Shown piece by piece: positions 10,521-22,549 of a DNA stretch of 64,000 nucleotides. The stretch is from Larix kaempferi. Lineage: Eukaryota; Streptophyta; Pinopsida; Pinales; Pinaceae. The notes under the pieces are model-generated. The model worked only from the letters and a program-made list of their open reading frames with translations. It was not told the origin of the DNA and searched no databases. Location: the NCBI GenBank assembly GCA_027924585.1, contig BSBM01000592.1, positions 5,004,001 through 5,068,000 of the forward strand. The letters are read 5' to 3'. Every line of letters begins with the position of its first letter. The first letter of the stretch is position 1. The position numbers and the translations under genes are program-made.

Positions 10521-11640
10521 TTATTAGCAGTGGTGTGTCATGTGGCACGAGATGTGCAGGGAGGGGTATCCCATCCTCCTCAATAGAGGTTGTAGTAGGG
10601 ACCATACCTAGAGGTAGCACAAGGAGAGGTTATTCATCCATTGGCCATTATGGGACCCTAGGATCCACTATATGGAGAGGCAACTGGATAAGTAGATAGG
10701 GCCATGAGCCCCATTTTGTACATATTTTGATGATCCTATGGGAGGTGATTTGTATTTGATGTATCCCTCGTAAGGCAGTTTTGTATATGCCATAGGAGGG
10801 CCCTTTTTTGTACATGACATGCATTTTTGACAATATATATATATATATATATATACCTTTTTTGTGGCATATGCTTATGTGTCTCTTTGTGTATGCGATG
10901 TATGTTGTATGGTTTATGTTCCCTATATGTTGATGTGATGCATATGTAGTAGTAGATACTAGCATATATGTTTGGACATGGTTATTGACTTAGGACTTAT
11001 GATGATGATCTACATGTATGTGTAGTAGTACATATGAACACACATAGACGTATTTATGTATGTTTTATGTGCAAGACTATGCAGTCGAGTTATGTAGCAG
11101 GTGGAAATTCAAAACCTCATTGGTGATGGAGTCAGCAAATGCATTAGTGTTTATCGGTATATGTGTGAAAGTAATGGTTATTTACTGTCGAATGAGAAGG
11201 CGCACGTGCAGAAAATTTCAGAAGAGGAGTGGGTTGAGGACACGGAATGCATTATTTAACTACAAGACTACTAGTTGTGAGTCAAGGTGGACTTGTAGAT
11301 GGCGAATGCCAAGGTTTAGGGAATCTCTTAATAAAAATATTACAACATTGTATTATTCTTAGTTATTCGTAAGTGCCCCTAAGCATACTCCACCAATGTG
11401 GTGGAAAATATGGGAGGGGGAGTATATATCCCAAGAAATGAATGCTAGGTTTTTGGACCATCGACTTGCACCTTCTGCATAGCCTATGTAGATGTCCATT
11501 TGAGAGGTCATCTGCATAAAGAAGAGATGGACTTACTTTCCAATTAAAAAAATGCAAAAGAAAGTAAAATTTGACACAAATAAGAATATCAACAGGTGAT
11601 GTTGGATGTCTTGTTTTTTTTGCAGGGGAGAACCCCCTGA
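10521..11640. other. Spacer with an (AT)n microsatellite
   Basis: No supported gene. An (AT)n run of about 23 bp lies at 10833-10855. Short open frames lack recognisable motifs and have low-complexity translations. Confidence 0.5.
10833..10855. repeat. (AT)n microsatellite
   Basis: An uninterrupted alternating A/T run of about 11 dinucleotides. Confidence 0.9.
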
Positions 11641-12248
11641 TTATTTTTTAATCATTTGGGAATGCTTGCAAGTGGCCTACATCTTCATCAGAAAACAAGG
11701 AATCATTGCAAGTGAGGACACCGACTAAAGGAGATTCAACATTGATGGTATTTGGTAGGGTATATGTCACCTCCTCGATTTGTGACCTTTGCGGGGTCGC
11801 ATGGAGGGGAGGTATTTGACCTTGTAGTCTCATTAGTTTGAGGAGAGATTCTCATTCGGCGGGAAATATGGGGCACTAAAATGAAAAGTGAGAGATCTCA
11901 CCACAATACCGACAATGTCGTGGTACTTGAGTACGGAAGTGTGTTTGTACTTCTGGGGATTTGACTTGATCCATAATGAAAGTGATGGTGCTAGGAGGGA
12001 GAATATGCATGGAATGCCCATAGGAAGAGCATTCATCATGTGGTGTTGTCGGCATAAGATTAAAAGGATGTGGATCTTGTGGCGTGATAGGATCCACCAT
12101 GGGAATTGCTACCTAGGTAGCCGGTACGGGGGGAGTGATGGATGGTATCTCTGATGTGGGTGACCACATTAACAGATGATAATTCCTAATTTAAGGAGAG
12201 AGGTTCCTAAATTGTCACTTGAGTGAGATGAATGGTTGCTAACGCCTC

Positions 12249-12518
12249 TCAAAATCGAGGGAGATTAGGACAATGGTGTGTGTAGTTCCCATACTGAGAA
12301 AACATGGCACATGCATGATTCGTATGCAATGTCTTGGATTTAGATGTGGGTGAGGGCGGTGTACCCCCTTTTACAGTCAGTGAAGCATTGGTTATGCTAA
12401 CGGGGATGTTAAGCAGATTTTGTAGCTCTGGAAAAGTGGGGCATAAGTTGGTTTCATGGCCTTGTTTCCCACAAAGAGAAAACGATGGCGTGACTCTTTG
12501 AGTGGGAGTATTGATCAT
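12249..12518 (-). pseudogene. Zinc-knuckle segment of a minus-strand gypsy-type element
   Basis: This minus-strand frame contains a CCHC-like knuckle, CGKQGHETNLC, and later a second cysteine/histidine cluster, CAMFSQYGNYTHHC. A decayed cluster of the same YSHYTHH type occurs at about 14.13-14.17 kb in the gag part of the same element. Two knuckle regions flanking a protease is unusual. Either part of gag was duplicated, or a second small RNA-binding ORF exists. The frame breaks against its upstream neighbour at about 12530. Confidence 0.45.
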
Positions 12519-12536
12519 AACTGGGGCCTTTAACTA

Positions 12537-13484
12537 TTATTGGTTGATGCTCCCGACTTTAGGCTTAGCAATCTCCAATGAATCAGATGTAGGGTTAGGT
12601 AATAGGTGACCTTTTAACTTTGGTTGCTTGGTTCCCCCATTGGTGGTCTTTGCGATGATCGGTTTTGGTTTAGTCGCGAATGTCATAGGTTGGGTTGTTG
12701 TAACCAAGGGTGTTATGGGCCTTATAGGCATAGTAGCCGGAAAAGGGACAAACTCATCGTGAGCGACTGGTTTGGAAGCCATCTCTAGGTAGGGTTGTGT
12801 AAGGTACCATACTGGAATACCCAAAGTGAGCCCAGGTAGAGATAATTGAGCCATAACCGGCATCCCTTGTACGCCCATAGGAGAATACAAGAATGGAATT
12901 TGGAAGATCGAGGGGACCAATGGACTCAACGATTGTTCAATGCCATGACTCAGTGGTGTTGCTGATGATGGTGTTGAGGTGGAGGTAGATCCATTTTTGG
13001 CGGTGAAAATTGTGCACATTAGACCATCGGTCAATGTGGGTATCTTTGCTAGTGGTCCTAAATACACTCGTAACAAATTGAAGTCCTTGTACATGTCGAG
13101 GGCAATGTCAACATACGGTTTATCATCGCCGAGTACAGTTGGTAGGACATTGTAGGGATTGCTTGTGGTGTTGGGATATTAGTAGTTAAGTTGGTCAAGG
13201 GTGATGACCTTCCCATTTAAGGGAAACAACATGATAGGAAAGACCAAGGAGGTGACCTCCTTCATGACGTACATACAACTACACCCCAAGAGGATGTTGT
13301 AGTCGAGTTTGATGTCGACTACTTCGATATCAATCATGAACATCTTCCCCCCCAGTTCGATGGGGACATTTTGGTACAATCCTCTTGGTTGGGATGGTCT
13401 CCCATCATATGCGTGAAGAGTGATAATGAGGGGACCAGCTCTGGTGACCCTAAATGTTTCCACACTTGTGTGGACATAACTCAA
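12537..13484 (-). pseudogene. Ty3/gypsy retropepsin-like protease C-terminus plus Pro/Thr-rich linker
   Basis: On the minus strand, 13484-13179 encodes the C-terminal half of a plant gypsy protease: HAYDGRPSQPRG, then IDIEVVDIKLDYNILLG, and FPLNGKVITLDQL at the end. The DYNILLG(R)S(W) element is a family hallmark and here reads LLGCSC. One stop follows LNY. The same frame then continues (NPYNVLPTVLGDDKPYVDIALDMYKD) into a 185-codon proline/threonine-rich stretch ending at 12537. No RT follows. The active-site aspartate region upstream is broken. Confidence 0.65.
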
Positions 13485-14545
13485 GTGGATGTGCCTTCAT
13501 TAATGATACAACGATGAATCATGGTGTTCTTTACACTGACTAGAACTTGAAATGTGACTGACAAGGGTAATCGTGGCTCACCTTTGTCAATATCAAAGGT
13601 CCTGAAGCATGAGTTGGAAGGATCAATGGTGTCGAGTGCGTTGAGTAATGCCTTTCGTTGGATTTTTCATGACTGTAGCACTTCTAATGTATACATGGTT
13701 GCAGGTGATTGAGCCAAGTCATCCATGGACGACAATACTATAATTGTGGGCAGATTTCATGTGCGGGTTAATAGGGGTATGCTGAAGTGGAACCTTGGGA
13801 ATCTGCGGGATTTGGTTGGCATTCGGGCATGGTATTTGTAGAGGGCCTCCCGAAGGGATATGAGCATATTCCACTTGGGGGGTTTCAAGCATATCATAAC
13901 CCTTCGTTCGAGTCTGAATATCTATATCCAATGTGTAGATATTTTGAAAAGGGACATCGCCAGGGGGGGGGAGGATCTTGCTACTATGTAACTACCTCTT
14001 GATTTGAAAAGGGTTGTTGTAACACGACGGTTTGGGGTTGGGGAGGGTTTTCATCTTGGGGGGATTTGTCACTGTCTTCTTTTTGGATTCCACTAACTAT
14101 TGGAATTCGGGAATAAGGGGAAAATGATGTGTGTAATGACTATAATCACTGCAAATGGAGTAGCAGTAATTGGTCCTTAGGTTAGAAATTTTCTCTTGTT
14201 TGGGGGGGTTGGTGTTCCCTGTATTTTGGTTACCCGTATTCTGGTTTTGTTGGGGAGGGGGGTTTCCCCCTTTCCATGGCTATTGGTTTTTCTTGTTCTT
14301 CCCTTTATTCTTCCCCCGAGTCTATTGATTCTGAGGGTTTGCGGTGTTCAATTGATCAAATTATTGATCTTGTTAAACGTAAGAAGGTTGAACTAGGTTT
14401 ACCCCCATGTGGGGGGTAGGTTGCTGACCAATCGGGCATGGGAATGGGTAATAGCAGTTATATTCTAGGGGTGGGATGAATGCAGTTTTTGTTCCATAAT
14501 ATGTGGACGTAGGAATGGCTTGGGCCATAGGTGGTGTGGGAACCT

Positions 14546-15440
14546 TCATTGCTTAGATAACATTTGGGTATGTAGGAATATAGGGTCCATACTGTAACTG
14601 ACCAACTGGTGGGGTTGGTACCAGTGTAGGATGTATCGATGCAGATGGAATGGATGGGTATTGTGGCCGAACCATATTAAATGGTGTTGACGTGGTAGGG
14701 GGAACCTTTCCTGAGTGGGAAATGGACCCAATAAGTTCATCCGCTGAATGTGATGAGCCCGAAGTTGTGGGATCCAATGATCGATGCTTAGGGGCATCAG
14801 GAAGGATAGTATAAAGGTAGTTGGATTATGCATAAATGGGATTAAAATGCTGGGATTTAGAATAGCCTCTTCCTTGCTTTGCGGCATGAAAGTGGCAACA
14901 TATTTAGTTATGGCGGGTTGGAGAGATTTGATAAACCAATCCAACAAAAATGATGGTTGTATTTTGATTTTACACAATATGTGGCGTCTACGCCACTCGT
15001 GGATGTGGTATGTGATGTGGGTGGATGTATTTTGTCTAAACTCGATGAGAATTTAGAGACCAGATCATGTCAAATCAGAAGCTGGAAGTAAGTGAGGAAT
15101 GCGGTGGCCAATGTTACAAAGGTGGCATGGGTCTCTCTCGTGAGGTTTACATACCATTTGGATCTCGTTCCGGTGAGGTTACGCTAGAAGAGGTGAAGAC
15201 TCACAAGGTCACCCACTATGATTTTAGATGAACACTATAAGTGGAAAGACATGACATGGTTGGAGGGATCATCCCCTTGCTTTCCTTAGAATTTGGGAAT
15301 GTTAGAGGGAAGTTTATCTGGCATAGCCAGCCAAGTTGGATCATGTGCAATGGGATCATTGATCAATTTGGCCAAATTGGGTAGATTTAAGCTAGCGATG
15401 AATGGTAAGGTAGGGGTGTTTGGTGTTTCCATGGTATGAT
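14546..15440 (-). pseudogene. Ty3/gypsy gag (decayed, minus strand)
   Basis: Reading the minus strand from 15440 downward gives a degraded gag capsid: GDDPSNHVMSFHL, KIIVGDLVSLHLF, RNLTGTRSKWYVNL, ATFVTLATAFLTYFQL, then, after a frameshift, QPSFLLDWFIKSLQPAI and YVATFMPQSKEEAI. The GDDP..H and W(Y/F)..L spacing is that of plant gypsy gag. Several stops and frameshifts show it is dead. The protease remnant downstream on the same strand (13.2-13.5 kb) supports one element. I could not place its LTRs. Confidence 0.6.
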
Positions 15441-15449
15441 GGGTGTTGT

Positions 15450-18429
15450 TTCCACTCAAGGGAAACCCAAGTGGTGTTGAAACAATGAGCGACCTCCTAA
15501 GAGAGAGGAGGAATCAAAGGGGTCCAAAGGATCTCTAAGAGGAGAAGCTGAAGGGTTGCCTCTTCCGATAGTGGAGGAGGTAGGGGATTTATGGTTTCTC
15601 CACAGGGAGAAAACGCACCTAGCAAGGCTCATCCTTTCTTAGATGATCCTATTAATGTGTCCTAGGAGCAACCTCGTCTAGAGTACCTTCCACGTGAACC
15701 ACGGGGAGAAGGTCTAAAAATACCCCTCGAGAGAGGGGATAGGCCTTATAGTCTTCGAGACTGCCTCAAGATGTTGTTTTGTTCCTCTATGGTCAATTCT
15801 TTGTGTCAAATGAGAGTGATGGTGGAATTAAACACAATTGAACAAATGAAAAAATATGCCAACCACAATAGATGCAAAATGGTGCAATAAGTGAGTGATA
15901 TGTGCAAAGTCGGTTTTAGTGCATGAGTTCCCACATGTAGGTTCTTTTTAATTACGATTTAGTGGAATTGTATTTAAAAACAAAATAAATGTAAATTCCC
16001 TACAAATAACTAACGCCCTTCCTCTCAAATGTAACCAGGCCTCCCAAAATCACAAATGATGGTGATGATGGTATCCACACACCAATTAACTAGTGGAGGT
16101 AACAAATATCTAGTTCTATCGACAATGGGGCTGGGTCAATGTTCCAATAAAAAAGGCTTGGAAACACCTACCAATGGAAATAGATAACTTCAGGAGTCAA
16201 TTGCACTCACAATTGCTCCTTGGTGACGTCCTAAGTTTGGACACTAAGATACCTTGCGTCAAGTGTGGATTAGTGGTTCATCCTGCACGGTATAGTGTCG
16301 TCTCCCTACAACAAGTTGAGTGGATTCTAGGGGAGAGCAGGGAAATTATACCTCTAAATTCACCTCCTTGGTCACAACGCACTTCTAATCTGGGTTTTAT
16401 ATGAACACTTGCTTAGAGTAGGATTTTGTAAGTATCATATGAGTCAACATTGTTATGTTTCAAAATATCGCTAATGAAAGTAGATTGGTGGGCATTAATG
16501 GATTCCTAGCCCAATCAATCCTACCTAACTAAAATGTTATTTTATGGCCTCTTGTGGAGTATTTTAGTTGGTTTGGACAATTACAAAGTTGATTTCAAGG
16601 GGTAAGAGAGGTATTTCACAATGCCTACCTTTTTTATTCACCAAGCTCACAAGAAGTGTGAGGTGAAGAGCATACTAGGATCGGAAGAGTCTTTAAGTCT
16701 CTTAGTGTGTGCTAGTGGAGAAAACACATGTGATGAAATAAAATCAATTGTCGAAAAATTAACTAGAAGAGTATATAAAGTAAATGAAAAATAGATGTAC
16801 TTTTAACTCTAAAATATGCTCAAGGTGCTTTGCGAACCAAAGTGCTAACAATTTGAAAAAGTGCGCAATGGAGGTATTTCACACTTCTCACCCTCTTCTG
16901 ATTCACCAAGCTCACATGAAGTGCGAGGTAAAGAGCATACTTAGGGGTACAAGAGTCTTTATTTCTAGCTTGCTTGTGTGCAAAAAGTGGATTCTACACT
17001 AGCTTTAATCCTAAAAACATGTCAATTGTGCATAAACAAGAATGGTCTTGAATACTAGTGACAACAATGAGGCCCGTTGAAAGCCTCAAGGTTGGTTACC
17101 TAGGTAAGTTTCAAGAGATGTGAACTCTTTACTTCCTAACCTTGGTCTAGGTGAACTAATTAATAGAAAACTAAGTAATTATGTGAATTAACTTAATTTA
17201 ACTTCATTACTAAGCAACAATTGGGCTGCCAGATTGTACTATGCAGATAAAAAGAAAATAAAAGACTATAGCGTGGCCAAAAATACTTTGTCATGCGTAT
17301 AGAACGAAGAAATACAAAATAGGTGCACTCGTAGCACGGGAAAAACATAGAAGAGGTTCATGGGCCAACCTAAGGTAGGTCACGTGGGTTTTGAACTAAT
17401 TACCTATGTTGGTAGCGCATCTATCGAAGGGATGGCCGCACTGGTATCACGGTCGAAAGGTCGGGATCCGCGCTACTGTGTAAATATTTGATTGAGGACA
17501 ACTTGGGGACAAATTATGGAGCAAGAGGTGGCATACCTGATCTCCTGCAAATGATAAACACCCAGAATTAATTACTTAGCATAAAACAACCTAGTTAAAT
17601 AAGAAATGAACAAAAATAAGCAGAGTCGCCATTAGTATTGTTGAGGGAAAAATAGAAAAAGGGTGAGCAATCTTCCCTTCTATCCTTGAAACTTGCAGCC
17701 AAGGAAATAGTAGTAGCTATGGGTTAGGAAATCCAAGCACCCACAAGATATAACAACTTCAACATGCCTAAACTATGATAAAAAAAAATAAGAGATTGCT
17801 CCTTGAGGAAGGAAGCAACACTGGAGAGAAACTCTTTCCCCTTGAAGGAAGGTGGAAAGAGAGCTTGGGAATGCTTACAATTATAGGAAGAGGTGAGCTA
17901 TGAGGAATCTCCAATGCAAATCCAACAGCATAACCTTTCTCTTGATTTCTCTCTATAAAATGCATGCCAATGGATTCCTTTTATATAACAAGAGGTGGCC
18001 AACAAACAACTAGATACAAATGTGAACTCATCTTCTCCATGAACCAGTTCCAAGGTACATCAAGGGGGCTAGTTAATGCAACCAAGTGTGTGAGGAGCTG
18101 AATTTAGATCCTTGGAGATGATAAAGCCTTCAATGCGCAAGAAGTAAGTGGTCCCACCATTTTGATAGTAGCACAACTATTGAAGGAATAGCCATGCAAG
18201 TATCGCACGGGCAATGAACTGATAACATGTGCTATAGCGTGGGTTGAAAATGGTTCAGCTGCACGACCTCTTTGTTTGGACTGATCTTGGGAATTTTGGA
18301 CTCATTACGTATTTTGGATTTGTTGAGGATACCTATGGTGAGCTGCATTCTTTATGTTGATGATGCCTTACTGGAAGAATAGTTGAAATGTCGCATATGT
18401 GCGAAATTTAGGCATTAACAAAAGTCTAA
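15450..18429. other. Spacer, probably old LTR or repeat material
   Basis: No coding domain was recognised. It holds a diverged 110-bp direct duplication (16608 and 16871). It also holds several copies of two short words, TATAGCGTGG and GCACGGG, which also recur at 8.8-9.0 kb, suggesting a shared old repeat family. A tRNA-like stretch at about 17430 did not hold up. Confidence 0.45.
16608..16985 (+). repeat. Diverged direct duplication, 263-bp offset
   Basis: GAGGTATTTCACA, then ATTCACCAAGCTCACA, GAAGTG and AAGAGCATACT, occur in the same order from 16608 to about 16725 and again from 16871 to about 16985. The copies have drifted but remain alignable. The unit is non-coding. Confidence 0.65.
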
Positions 18430-19470
18430 AAAGGTTGACCTATTTCCCATAAAATGAAAAGGGGATCACTCTTATTAATACCTACCATGGTTAAGTAGTC
18501 CAAAAAATGTCAATGCAATTCTTCTTATTCATCTCAACGGTTTTGATGGATATTGTTGTGAGACAAAAGGAGACCCTCAATGGGGTAAATAAAGGATTTG
18601 AACCAATATGTGAAAGAACACATAGGGAGTTTATTATGCAATTGAGACTTAGAAAAGTTCCACAAGTCTTGACAAATGGTTTCCAAAGTATGAGATATTT
18701 GAGGTCTATAACAATCATGAATAAAATGGAATTGGAAACTTTTTTGAGAACTCAAAGAAAGTGGAAAATGGGGTGTTAAACCTAAAATTTGAGTCTTGGT
18801 TTACATTTGATATGGTTTCCTATGTTAATAACATAGATTAGGATGAAAGAGGTGCCAAAACATAACATAACAAGTCAAAATTGGAAATTTGTAACACTCT
18901 CATTTCTTAGGTTGGCTTCTACATCTTCTTCCCCTTATTATATTAACCATGCTCATGTTGGTGTCAAGGTTGTGCTTGTTAGGGTGTCAAATATTCTTTC
19001 TCTTCATAGTATATTGTGTACAAGAAGTGCAAACAAGTTGTTGTTAGGATTATTGTTTGGCCATCCCTAAGTCTTCGGTATTCTTTGGCAGAAAAAATGT
19101 GCATACAAGTCTGACATGCTTTCCAAGTTGCTTACCTACATGCATTGGTAGTTTCAAGTCCCATAAACATCATACTCTACTAGTTAGGGTAGGTTGGTAG
19201 TTTTTATGTATTAATAAATGTACAACTTATATTTTATTAATACCTTTCTGACATGTAGATTATTTGCTTTTTTTCCATTTGGATGTTTTTTTGGTTATCT
19301 TGAGAGTTGTTCCAAGGGCATGCAAACAAAAAAACGTTTAGGTAGATATTTGAATCCTGGAATCACTCTCTAATAAGCGAGGGAATGATTGCTTGTATAA
19401 AACCTATGGTTTGATAGGAGGTGTCATATAGCACCTCAAGTTATACCATGATTCCGAACAAAAGGGTTAA
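18430..19470 (+). repeat. Repeat blocks shared with 34.74-35.09 kb and 36.83-37.47 kb
   Basis: 18430-18790 aligns by eye with 34741-35085; both start at a segment reading GTTGACCTATTT and end near AGAAAGTGG and TAAACCTAAA. 18790-19470 aligns with about 36830-37470; shared words include ATAACA, CATTTCTTA, CATCTTC and CCATCCCTAA, ending near GAACAAAAGGG. In the second copy the two blocks are separated by about 1.7 kb; here they are adjacent. Both belong to the decayed gypsy family (C1/C2). Copy number and exact LTR edges are unresolved. Confidence 0.55.
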
Positions 19471-20819
19471 GGTCCTAACCCTTATTCATTAAATTATTAT
19501 ATTATTTATATTTAGGTTGGCATAGAGTATAAGATTTATCATTCCCTCTTTATATTTTATTTATAATTAAACATTCATTTGAATATGCATCTCATCTTGT
19601 GCATTTAATATATTGTGAAAGGAGGTTTCTACATCAAAGAATATTCTTATTCATTCACTATATTTCATTCTCAAGATGTGGAATTAATTCTTTCAACTTT
19701 TATGCTATTTGGGGTATTGTGTACATAACATTTGGTGTCAAATTGAATGATCCTTGGGTTTAATTCCTTCAAATGAGTCATATTAACATTTTAATTATAA
19801 ATTTTTGGGGAGGGTTATATTCAAAGAGATCAGTTTTGAAAGAACACAAATTCGGGTCAAAACTTTAGATTTGGGTTCACTATATTTTTGGAGTTACTTG
19901 ATATGAAAGATAGGGTTCTAGACTAATCTTGAAACTAGTCTCAAACATGTGTTCCCATTAAAACAATGATATATGAAGCTAACAAGATCCAAATTGAGTT
20001 CCACTAGTTACATTAGAAAGAAGACAAACTAAGGTGTTTTACACACAAATTTCATACCCTAAAGTGAAGTATCGATGATGTTGAAATTCGTACAAGTTTT
20101 CTCTCCTAAAATAGGGGAAAAGCTACAAATTTTGGAAATGTAAGAATACTTTCTCTTGAAAGTTCCAAGATGAATGGTCTGTGGGGGTCCAAAAATAACA
20201 TATCATAGTACATGTAAAAACTCAAATAATAGAGGTTAGATAATTTGTAATAGGTTGAATATCATCCAACTAGTCAGTCTCCAAATCAAGGCTTAAAAGT
20301 TATGTTAACTTGAAATTTGAGTAACTTTTCATTGGAAGATCTATTTGAGGTGATTCTTAAATTGGGATAAAGAAAAAATAAAGGATAATTATAGGAGACT
20401 ATTATATTTGGAAAACATGGCAAATGGTAGTGTAAAAATTTCTATGATGACTAAACCACTAGAGAGCTCATCCATGGATCATGAAGAAAGTGAAGAGTTA
20501 GAGAACCAAGTATCCCAATCAAGGAACCAATTTAAGGACATGTATAATATGGTGTTGAAAAAGGTTTATGTTACACATTCATAAGAAACCTTGGAAAAAG
20601 AAATAGAACATAAAATGGGTCAAAGTATGAGACAATTAGAAATTTACATAAATTAATGGAATCCATGCTCACACATGGACTAGATGAGAGACTTCCTATA
20701 AGTGATAATGTGATCCTAAGAACTCATGAACATTAAGATACAAAAATTTAGGTTGAACAACCTTCCACCAATAATTGTATTCTAGGAGGCTTCAAATCTA
20801 ATGTTTGAGCTATTCATGG

Positions 20820-21520
20820 GTTCCTAAGGATATCCAATTTACCAAGGTTGAATCAAGAAAGTTTGAAGGAACATATGTATTTACAAGGGTGAACCAAATA
20901 GAGAAATACTTTGAATTTCACAAGATCATTGGACGGAAGGAAAAGGATTTCCTTAGAAAATTTGTGTTTGAGATAAAACCATATCAACGGTATCAACGGA
21001 TCTCGAAAAGAAACATTTGTTCTTATAATTATACTTGGGGTTTATTTACAAGGGAACCAGAAGTGAAATATGGTAAATTTTGGGAACAATACTACTTTAG
21101 TTGATTGAAAAAAATCAATCACATTCTTTTTAGGATTATAATTTAGAATTTCAAGTGTTGGCGAAAAACATGGATAATATAAGCGACAAAAAAGTGTTGG
21201 AAGCTTACATGGGTGGATTAAAAGAAGACATTAAGCATGGCCTTATCCTAAAACTTTTGGAAAATGTTGATGAAGTGTTCATCATATTTAAGCCAAGAAT
21301 AGGGTTATCAACAAGTCTACCATTGGAACAGATGTAGGAAGTAGAGATACATATATTCCTCATAGGGACACCACTCAACCCACATCAATATCACATAAGG
21401 AAATGGATGAAAGATGAGCAAAATAACTATAATTTGGTTGTAATAGTAAATGGTCCAAGGGGAATAAATGTCAAGAAACAAAATTGTTTACATTGGTAAA
21501 TAATGTTGAACAAAGCTCAT
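20820..21520 (+). pseudogene. Ty3/gypsy gag of element C1 (decayed)
   Basis: The frame near 20805-21104 reads PKDIQFTKVESRKFEGTYVF...VNQIEKYFEFHKI. This matches the start of plant gypsy gag capsids (PKIELRKFDG...QMEQYFDLH). A second frame at 21155-21337 gives VLAKNMDNISDKKVLEAYMGGLKEDI, the C-terminal gag motif (F..GLK..I). A knuckle-like segment KWSKGNKC follows near 21450, with the first cysteines off-frame. Frameshifts separate the pieces. The protease and RT remnants further right complete the order of one element. Confidence 0.7.
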
Positions 21521-21544
21521 CTTATTACAATATGAATAAGGAAG

Positions 21545-22440
21545 GATAATTTTTTTACCGATAACCTATTTATATAACCTATCCATTAATACACCTATCA
21601 TTAATAACTACATCTAAAACTTACCACATAACTTTCCACCTTATTATTATTTCTTGAATCCTCCTAGGAACTTCCAGTAACATCGAGGAATACTACCTGC
21701 CAATTTATAAGGTTGACAAACACAGATTCAAAATTAGTACCATCCATCTAGGATAGGCCCCAATGCACTTTTAGATCCCGGATATAAAACACACCATATT
21801 TTGATCCGGAAACACCATTTGAATGCTCTTAAGGCCTATTTGAGGAGGGGTTTGCTAAATTGATACCCCACCTTTACATACTTAATTTATAACCACTAGA
21901 TAGGCTCGACCAAAGGGAGAGAGAAATTACCATCCAGGTAAGGCCACCCTTTTGCTAGAGAATTTACCATGCGTGACTTAGGTTTATTAGGGGGGGATTT
22001 TACCATCTCATACGCGTAGGGCTCACCTGACCATTGGAAAGGTGAGGACACCTTTCTGTACTTAATTTACCATATCAATGAGACTAGGCTAATGCTCGTG
22101 ATCCGGATATAAATGCCACCTTCTATTCCTCTCCCTTATGGTTGAGCCCTCCTTCCGTCGGACCTTAAATTACCCCATCTTTATAGGCCTTGTTCATGAA
22201 GAGGCCACCTTTATGCTGGAGGATTTACCACATCGACAGGCCCTAGGTATAGAGGACAATTTACCACTTTTGTTAAGGTTAGATTTATACAAGCTTTCCC
22301 ACTTTGACATGCCACCCTTATAGAGAAGAATTTACCATATTATAAGGCCAGGCTCTAAGAGGACAATTTACCATATTATAAGGCCAGGTTTTAGAGGAGG
22401 ATTTACCCGATAGGCCAGAGGAACTACTACGAATGTGTGA
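21545..22440 (+). repeat. Unidentified ~0.9-kb block rich in AATTTACCAT, inside C1
   Basis: Between the C1 gag knuckle and its protease lies sequence unlike either side. It repeats the word AATTTACCAT or variants (GATTTACCA, ATTTACCC) about ten times, often close to AGGCC. Near 22325-22420 the units become a ~36-bp tandem: TTTACCATATTATAAGGCC at 22331 and 22367, and a shorter one at about 22400. No ORF of interest is present. It may be an inserted satellite-like element. I see no clear target duplication. Confidence 0.5.
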
Positions 22441-22549
22441 GGAAAAAACTGTGAACCCAAAAGAGAAGGAAAAATATGTGGAAATTTTGCATAACATAGA
22501 TCAATATCCTAGGTGTGAAATATTAGTTCACGCATAATTAGAGAGTGTA

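Noticed and set aside
14196-14396. 66-codon plus-strand hydrophobic ORF
   Set aside because: Antisense to the decayed minus-strand gag region. Its Leu/Val/Phe richness reflects G/T-rich sequence rather than a membrane protein.
17420-17480. tRNA-like stretch (TGGTAGCGCATC followed by GGTCGAAAGGTC)
   Set aside because: Only a loose box A/box B resemblance. I could not build an acceptor stem or a consistent anticodon arm, and it lies in repeat-like spacer.
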